From assembly GCA_001414345.1 (NCBI GenBank), contig LLCB01000088.1, positions 124,001-188,000 on the forward strand: a stretch of 64,000 nucleotides of DNA, read 5' to 3'. Both the position numbers and the translations under genes were made by a program. This document shows positions 59,146 through 64,000 of the stretch, in pieces (position 1 is the first letter of the stretch; each line of letters starts with the position of its first letter). The stretch is from Hymenoscyphus infarciens. Its lineage: Eukaryota > Ascomycota > Leotiomycetes > Helotiales > Helotiaceae. The notes below the pieces were generated by a model. It searched no databases and was not told the origin of the DNA. It saw only the letters and a list, made by a program, of their open reading frames with translations.

Positions 59146-59515
59146 AGACTTTATATCTATTATAGTAGTAGTTTAAGCCTAGTTTTATAAAGATTCTACC
59201 TTTTTAGAATTAACTTCTAGTCTTTTTATAATTAAGATAAATCCTAAGTATTTAACTCTAGTACTACTAAATTTACTTTTCTTAATATCTATCTAAAGTT
59301 CTATTTCTTAGAGCTAAATAGAACCTTTCTAACTTATTCCTTATAATCTTAGATATTATCTAAGTAAGTAATATAGAAGTTATTTAAATAGTTAATTAAG
59401 ATATTATTTATATAATATTAATAAGTAGTAAAGCTATTATAGAGTCTAAAAGAGAGAACTTTATATTTATATATACTATATCTAGTTTTAAATATAGTTA
59501 TTTCTTTTAAGTTAA
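59146..59515 (-). mobile_element. Minus-strand gypsy fragment (RT core)
   Basis: The minus-strand translation reads VLSFRLYN (family: LPFGLxN), YITYLDNI (family: YLDDI), then VKYLGFILIIKRLEVN (family: YLGFIVSxxGIEVDPEK) and stops at the LINE junction in the sequence that resumes at 53,324. The right end is cut by the LTR starting at 59,516. Confidence 0.78.
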
Positions 59516-62500
59516 TATAACAGTTCTAGTCATATACGTTACTTACGTGACTAGGTTAGCCCGAGGCTTTACTAAGGCTTCGCTTAATATATATAAATAA
59601 AGCTAGAGTGCCTATACTCTTTACTTTTCTCTTTAGTTTAGTTTTCCTTAATATTAAGTACTATTTTATAAGCACTCTCTTTATATATTTATAAAAGGCT
59701 ATTATACTAAAACTAAACTCTCTTTCTTTATCTAGGAAGGCTTTTACTAATATCCTAATAATAATATATATATTTACTTATATTAAATCTATTAAATTTA
59801 CTATCTTCTTCTATAAAGCCTAACCTATTTATATTAAGTAGTAAGGTCTAGTATTCTTCTATTAGCTATATTAAGTCTTTTAAAAGTAACTTATTAACCT
59901 AAGAACTATTCTACTCTGTTTTAGAGTTAGTAGAGCTAATCTCTCTTCTCTCTTCTATTAACGTTATATTCTAATCTAGCTTAAGAACTCGACCTATAAA
60001 AATATATATACTAGCTATTACTATACTACTACTACTACCTTCTCTTACTAAGGCAACTGCTAGTTCTTTATAGTATAAGATCTTTAAATTATCTTTATCT
60101 AACTCTACTCTATAATAAATCTTTAAAGTAAATACTTTAAATATAGCTAGTACTTCTTATTAATATACTTCTATTTAGTTATAAACTCTTAATATAACTC
60201 GTTCCTCTTTTATAGTTTTATTATTAAAGAAGATAAGTAAGATAGCTAATCCTTATTAATTTACTATAGAAGACGAATTCATCTATATAACCTAGGAAAC
60301 TAAAATTATAGTAAAGTTATCTATTAATACTAACTACTTTAAGTCTAAAGAAGTAAGAATAAATTTAATCTACTACTATACTTCTAAAAGAGCTTAAAAC
60401 TATATTTATCTAAGATATAAGTTTAATACTATTAATCGGTTTAGTAGCTATAAAGAGATATTAACTTATTTTTAAAATATTACTATTAGCTCTTACTTAT
60501 ACTAAGAAGCTTATATCTAATATTAAGACTTTATTATATTAAAAATAGAAACTTTCTATAACTTCTATACTAAGTTCTAATAACTTATAAATAAAGCTAA
60601 AGTTCTCTAATAAGACTAGGTAGAAGACTTATAAAATAAGTTAACTCTAATACTATATTAATCTCTTATTATTACTAAGTTCTAAGCTAAAAGAGAGATA
60701 AACTCCTTTTATAATCTTATAAGTAGTATTAATAGTAACTCTTAAAATCTCGCTTCTTAAAGAGTATAAGTAATAAACTTTCCTTCTATCTTAAACCTAT
60801 ATATATCTACTCTTACGTCTACTAGCTCTTCTTCCTCTATAGCCTCTTTTATCCTTCTTAGACGCTCTAACACCTCTATTATAAATAACTACTTAACTCT
60901 AGAACTATTAAATAAGTACTTTAACTATAGTAAGCCTAGTTATTATATTAAGGATTATCTAAAGCTAAGGATATATAAGGTTAACTTTAAAAAGCTTAAA
61001 AGAGAAGATACTAGCTTAGAGTTAGGAAATAAAGAAGCTTAAGAGAAGACTTCTTTTTAAGTAAATATAGGATTAATCTCTCTAAGATTAATCTATAGTT
61101 ATTAATTAGTAGAAAAGCGTTTATTTTACTTAGTATAATAACTATTAATAGATTTAGTATATAAACTACTACTCTTAATAACCTTAAAGTAAATACCTTT
61201 TCTTTTATAAATATATAACTTAGTTATAACTTTATAAAGTTTTATAGTTTAAAGACTAAAAGACTTCCTACTTCTATTAAGATTTATAAATATAATAGAG
61301 AAATTAAAAGTAAAGTTATATACTATCTCTTTTTAAATTATATCTTAGATAGCTATAAATTCTTTAATATACTATTTATTCTCTTAGACTTAGGTCTATA
61401 TAATATTATCCTTAGTTAGAAGTTCTTTAAGTACTTTTATATTAATATTAATATAACTTATTAGAAACTACTCTAGCCTAATAATCTTAAGCCTTACTTC
61501 TCTACTTAATAGCTAACTCCTCTTTCTTAAAATACTATATAACTAAAAGACTTTATACCCTCTTACTAAGATAAAGCTAATACTTATAACTAAGCTATAG
61601 AAATAGACGAATAATACTAATAAGGTAGAAGGCTCTTAAAGCTTATAGATTACCTTGAAATTAATATTATAACCCTAGCTAGTTATACTCTAACTATATA
61701 TAGTAAAGGAGGCTATAAGTCCTTAATATAAGTATAATACTAGGTTATAAAGAAAAAACTTAAAGGCGTTATAAAGAAAGTACTTACTCTAATATACTAT
61801 TAGAAACCCTTTATCTTAAAGAAGTTAGACTCTATTATTAATATTTTAGCTATTTTAGCTATAAGAATATATTATTACTTACTTTAAAAAAATAGTAAGA
61901 TATTTATTATAAGTATATATAAAATTAATATTATTATAGCTAATCGAGAACTAGATATAGCCTCTAATATCGCTTTTCTTAATAAGTACTAGGACTTTAA
62001 AGAGGTATTTTCTAAGGCTACCTTAGATACTCTCTTACCTTACTAATACTATAACTATAAGATTAATCTTAAAAGTCTAAATACCTTTAGATATTCCTCT
62101 TTATATAAGATATCTATAGAAGAGTTATTAGCTATAAAGGAATATATCTTAAAGAATCTCTATAAAGGGTTTATTAAATATAGCTAGTCTTCTTTTACTA
62201 CTCCTATTCTTTTTATAAAGAAAGTAGATAAAAGGCTATATTTCTATATTAACTTCTAAAAACTTAATAATCTTACTTAAAAAGACTACTATCTATTACC
62301 TTTAATTAATAAAACGCTTATATATATTAGTTAAGCTTATATTTTTACTAAGCTAGATATTTAATAAGCTTTCTACTATATATAAATAGATTTAGATACT
62401 AAGGAATTAACTACTTTTTATACTTATTATAAAACGTATAAGTATAAAGTTCTACTATTTAGTCTAATAAATAGCTTATCTACTTACTAGTACTATATAA

Positions 62501-64000
62501 ATAACATCTTATTTAACTATTTAGATAACTTTTACTCTACCTACTTAGATAATATTCTTATCTACTTATTAAACGTCTCTAAATATAAAAAGTATATATA
62601 AAAAGTCTTTTAACGTCTTAAAGATACTAGGTTATAAGTTAATATTAAGAAGTATAAGTTTAATATTAAGAAGATAAAATATCTTAGGTTTATTATTAGT
62701 ACTAATAGTATTAAAGTAGACCTTAAAAAGGTCTTAGTAGTATAGAAATAGTAAGCTCTAAAGATAGTAAAAGGCGTTTAAAGCTTCTTTAGTTTTTATA
62801 ACTTCTATTAAAGATTTATCTAAAACTATAGTATAATTATAAAGCTCTTAGTATACCTAACGTAGAATAACGTACCTTTTAATTTTAATAAGAAGTACTA
62901 GAAAGCGTTTAAAGACTTAAAGGTAGTACTTACTTCTATACTAATCCTTTACTACTACTCTCTTAACCTCTCTACTATAATTAAGATAGACGCTTTAAAT
63001 AGAATTATTACTAGAGTATTATAATAATAATAAGCTAATAAGGAATAGTATCTTATAGCCTACTTTAGTAAGACTATGTCTTTAGCTAAGTATAACTATA
63101 AAATATATAATAAAGAGCTACTTACTATTATATACTTACTTATAGAATAGAGACTAGAACTATAAAGTACTTATTTAAAAATCTATATTTATACTAATTA
63201 TAAGGTGCTTAAGTACTTTATAACTACTAAGTAACTTACTACTTATTAAGTAAGGTAGGCTAAAGCTTTAGCTAAGTACTATTTTATTATTATGTTCTAT
63301 TTAGAGTATAAGAATAGTAAGATAGATATTTTAACTTATAAAGTAAATAAGATACGTTTATAGAAGGAACTTAAAGAGTAGTACTAGACTTATATACTTC
63401 TAATAAAGGAATAAGTTAATATAGAAGCGCTTAAAAACCTAGAGGTTAAAATAAGCTTAATTATACTAGCTTTAGTTAATAATAACTACTTTTAAGAATT
63501 ATTTATACTTTTAGAATAAATCTATTAAGTAAATAAGGATATTATAATACTTTAAGCTATATAAGTATAAGCTAAAACTAATACTAATTCCTTATATACT
63601 TTAGAGAAAGGCCTTTTACTTTACTAAAACTACTTAGTAGTATTAGACGTAGATATACTAAGAATAGACCTAATTTATAAGGCTTATAATTAGATACTTT
63701 TAGCTTACTTAGAGAGGGATAAGACCTACTAGATTTTATATTTAAGATATATTTAGTAAAATATAAAAGCTAATATTATAAGATATATATAAAACTACTA
63801 TAAATATAGAAAAGTAGACGTTTTTTAAGATAAAATACCTAGCTATTTATATCTACTCCTAGTACTACTATATATATAGTAATATATAGTTATAGATTTT
63901 AAGTCTTTTCTAGTTAATAAGTATAGTTATAATAACATATTTATAGTAATAGACTACTTATCTAAGTAGTCTATTTTAATACCTTATTATAAGAATATTA
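59516..64000 (+). mobile_element. Second Ty3/gypsy element, truncated by the window end
   Basis: A 5' LTR appears to start at 59,516 with TATAACAGTTCTAG (TG changed to TA) and includes a CG-containing block with TTACTTACGTGACTAGG. Its 3' end cannot be fixed without the other LTR, which lies outside. A gag/protease region (about 60,200-61,980), RT, RNase H and the start of the integrase follow on the plus strand, all with RIP stops. Confidence 0.78.
61980..64000 (+). pseudogene. Gypsy pol (RT, RNase H, integrase start), RIP-degraded
   Basis: The plus-strand translation gives FKEVFSKATLDTLLP, then IEELLAIKEYILKNL, TPILFIKK, YIFTKLDI (RT motif with the first Asp), YKVLLFSL, and STYLDNILIY near 62,540 where the family has YLDDILIY. 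RNase H follows (IKIDALNRIITRVL; IAYFSKTMSLAKYNY). The integrase zinc part ends in a YYKYRKVD stretch near 63,800, and VIDFKSF...VIDYLSKQS is seen up to the window end. The similarity to the minus-strand gypsy fragment suggests related families. Confidence 0.83.

Noticed and set aside
21400..64000. AT-rich block as a mitochondrial insertion or a centromere
   Set aside because: Recognisable retrotransposon parts with target duplications and RIP-type transitions explain the composition; no satellite array or mitochondrial gene is seen. A centromeric location cannot be excluded but is not shown by sequence.

Overview
The window is nuclear DNA of a filamentous ascomycete (Pezizomycotina). The genes carry many short introns of about 46-67 bp with fungal branch points, the enzyme families are typical of this group, and the right two thirds shows heavy repeat-induced point mutation (RIP). 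In that part CA and TG dinucleotides are almost gone, TA is everywhere, and repeat copies differ mainly by transitions. I cannot name the species.

Region 1 (1 to about 21,390) has normal composition and holds genes. In order: the N-terminus of a short-chain dehydrogenase (minus), a cytochrome P450 (plus, five exons), a 4.1-kb spacer with small putative ORFs and hairpins, a membrane-anchored M3 metallopeptidase (minus), a phytanoyl-CoA-dioxygenase-like protein (minus), a UstYa/DUF3328-like membrane protein with two HxxHC motifs (plus), a possible broken cupin-like gene (plus), a membrane-anchored carboxylesterase (plus) and an ABCC-type full transporter with 15 introns, two of them apparently GC-AG (plus). 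Oxidoreductases, a UstYa-like protein, a peptidase, an esterase and an exporter side by side suggest the edge of a secondary-metabolite cluster. No core synthase or RiPP precursor is visible, so this stays a hypothesis.

Region 2 (about 21,390 to 64,000) is an AT-rich, RIP-damaged nest of transposons with no intact host gene. Parts that can be resolved from target-site duplications (TSDs) and repeats: a 1.15-kb TIR element with 147-bp inverted repeats (21,615-22,764); LTR relics (23,101-24,451); a Ty1/copia element on the minus strand (27,483-35,267); a very large Ty3/gypsy chromovirus on the plus strand (35,341-52,772) with a degenerate extra reading frame of about 2,050 codons between its chromodomain and 3' LTR; a younger non-coding LTR element nested inside it (38,601-41,871, TSD TTCCT); a Tad1-like LINE on the minus strand (53,325-59,145, 16-bp TSD) inserted in an older minus-strand gypsy; and a second gypsy (from 59,516) that runs off the window.

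All elements except parts of the nested 3.27-kb one are coding-dead. All coordinates, introns and repeat boundaries were read by eye; no alignment or database search was run.
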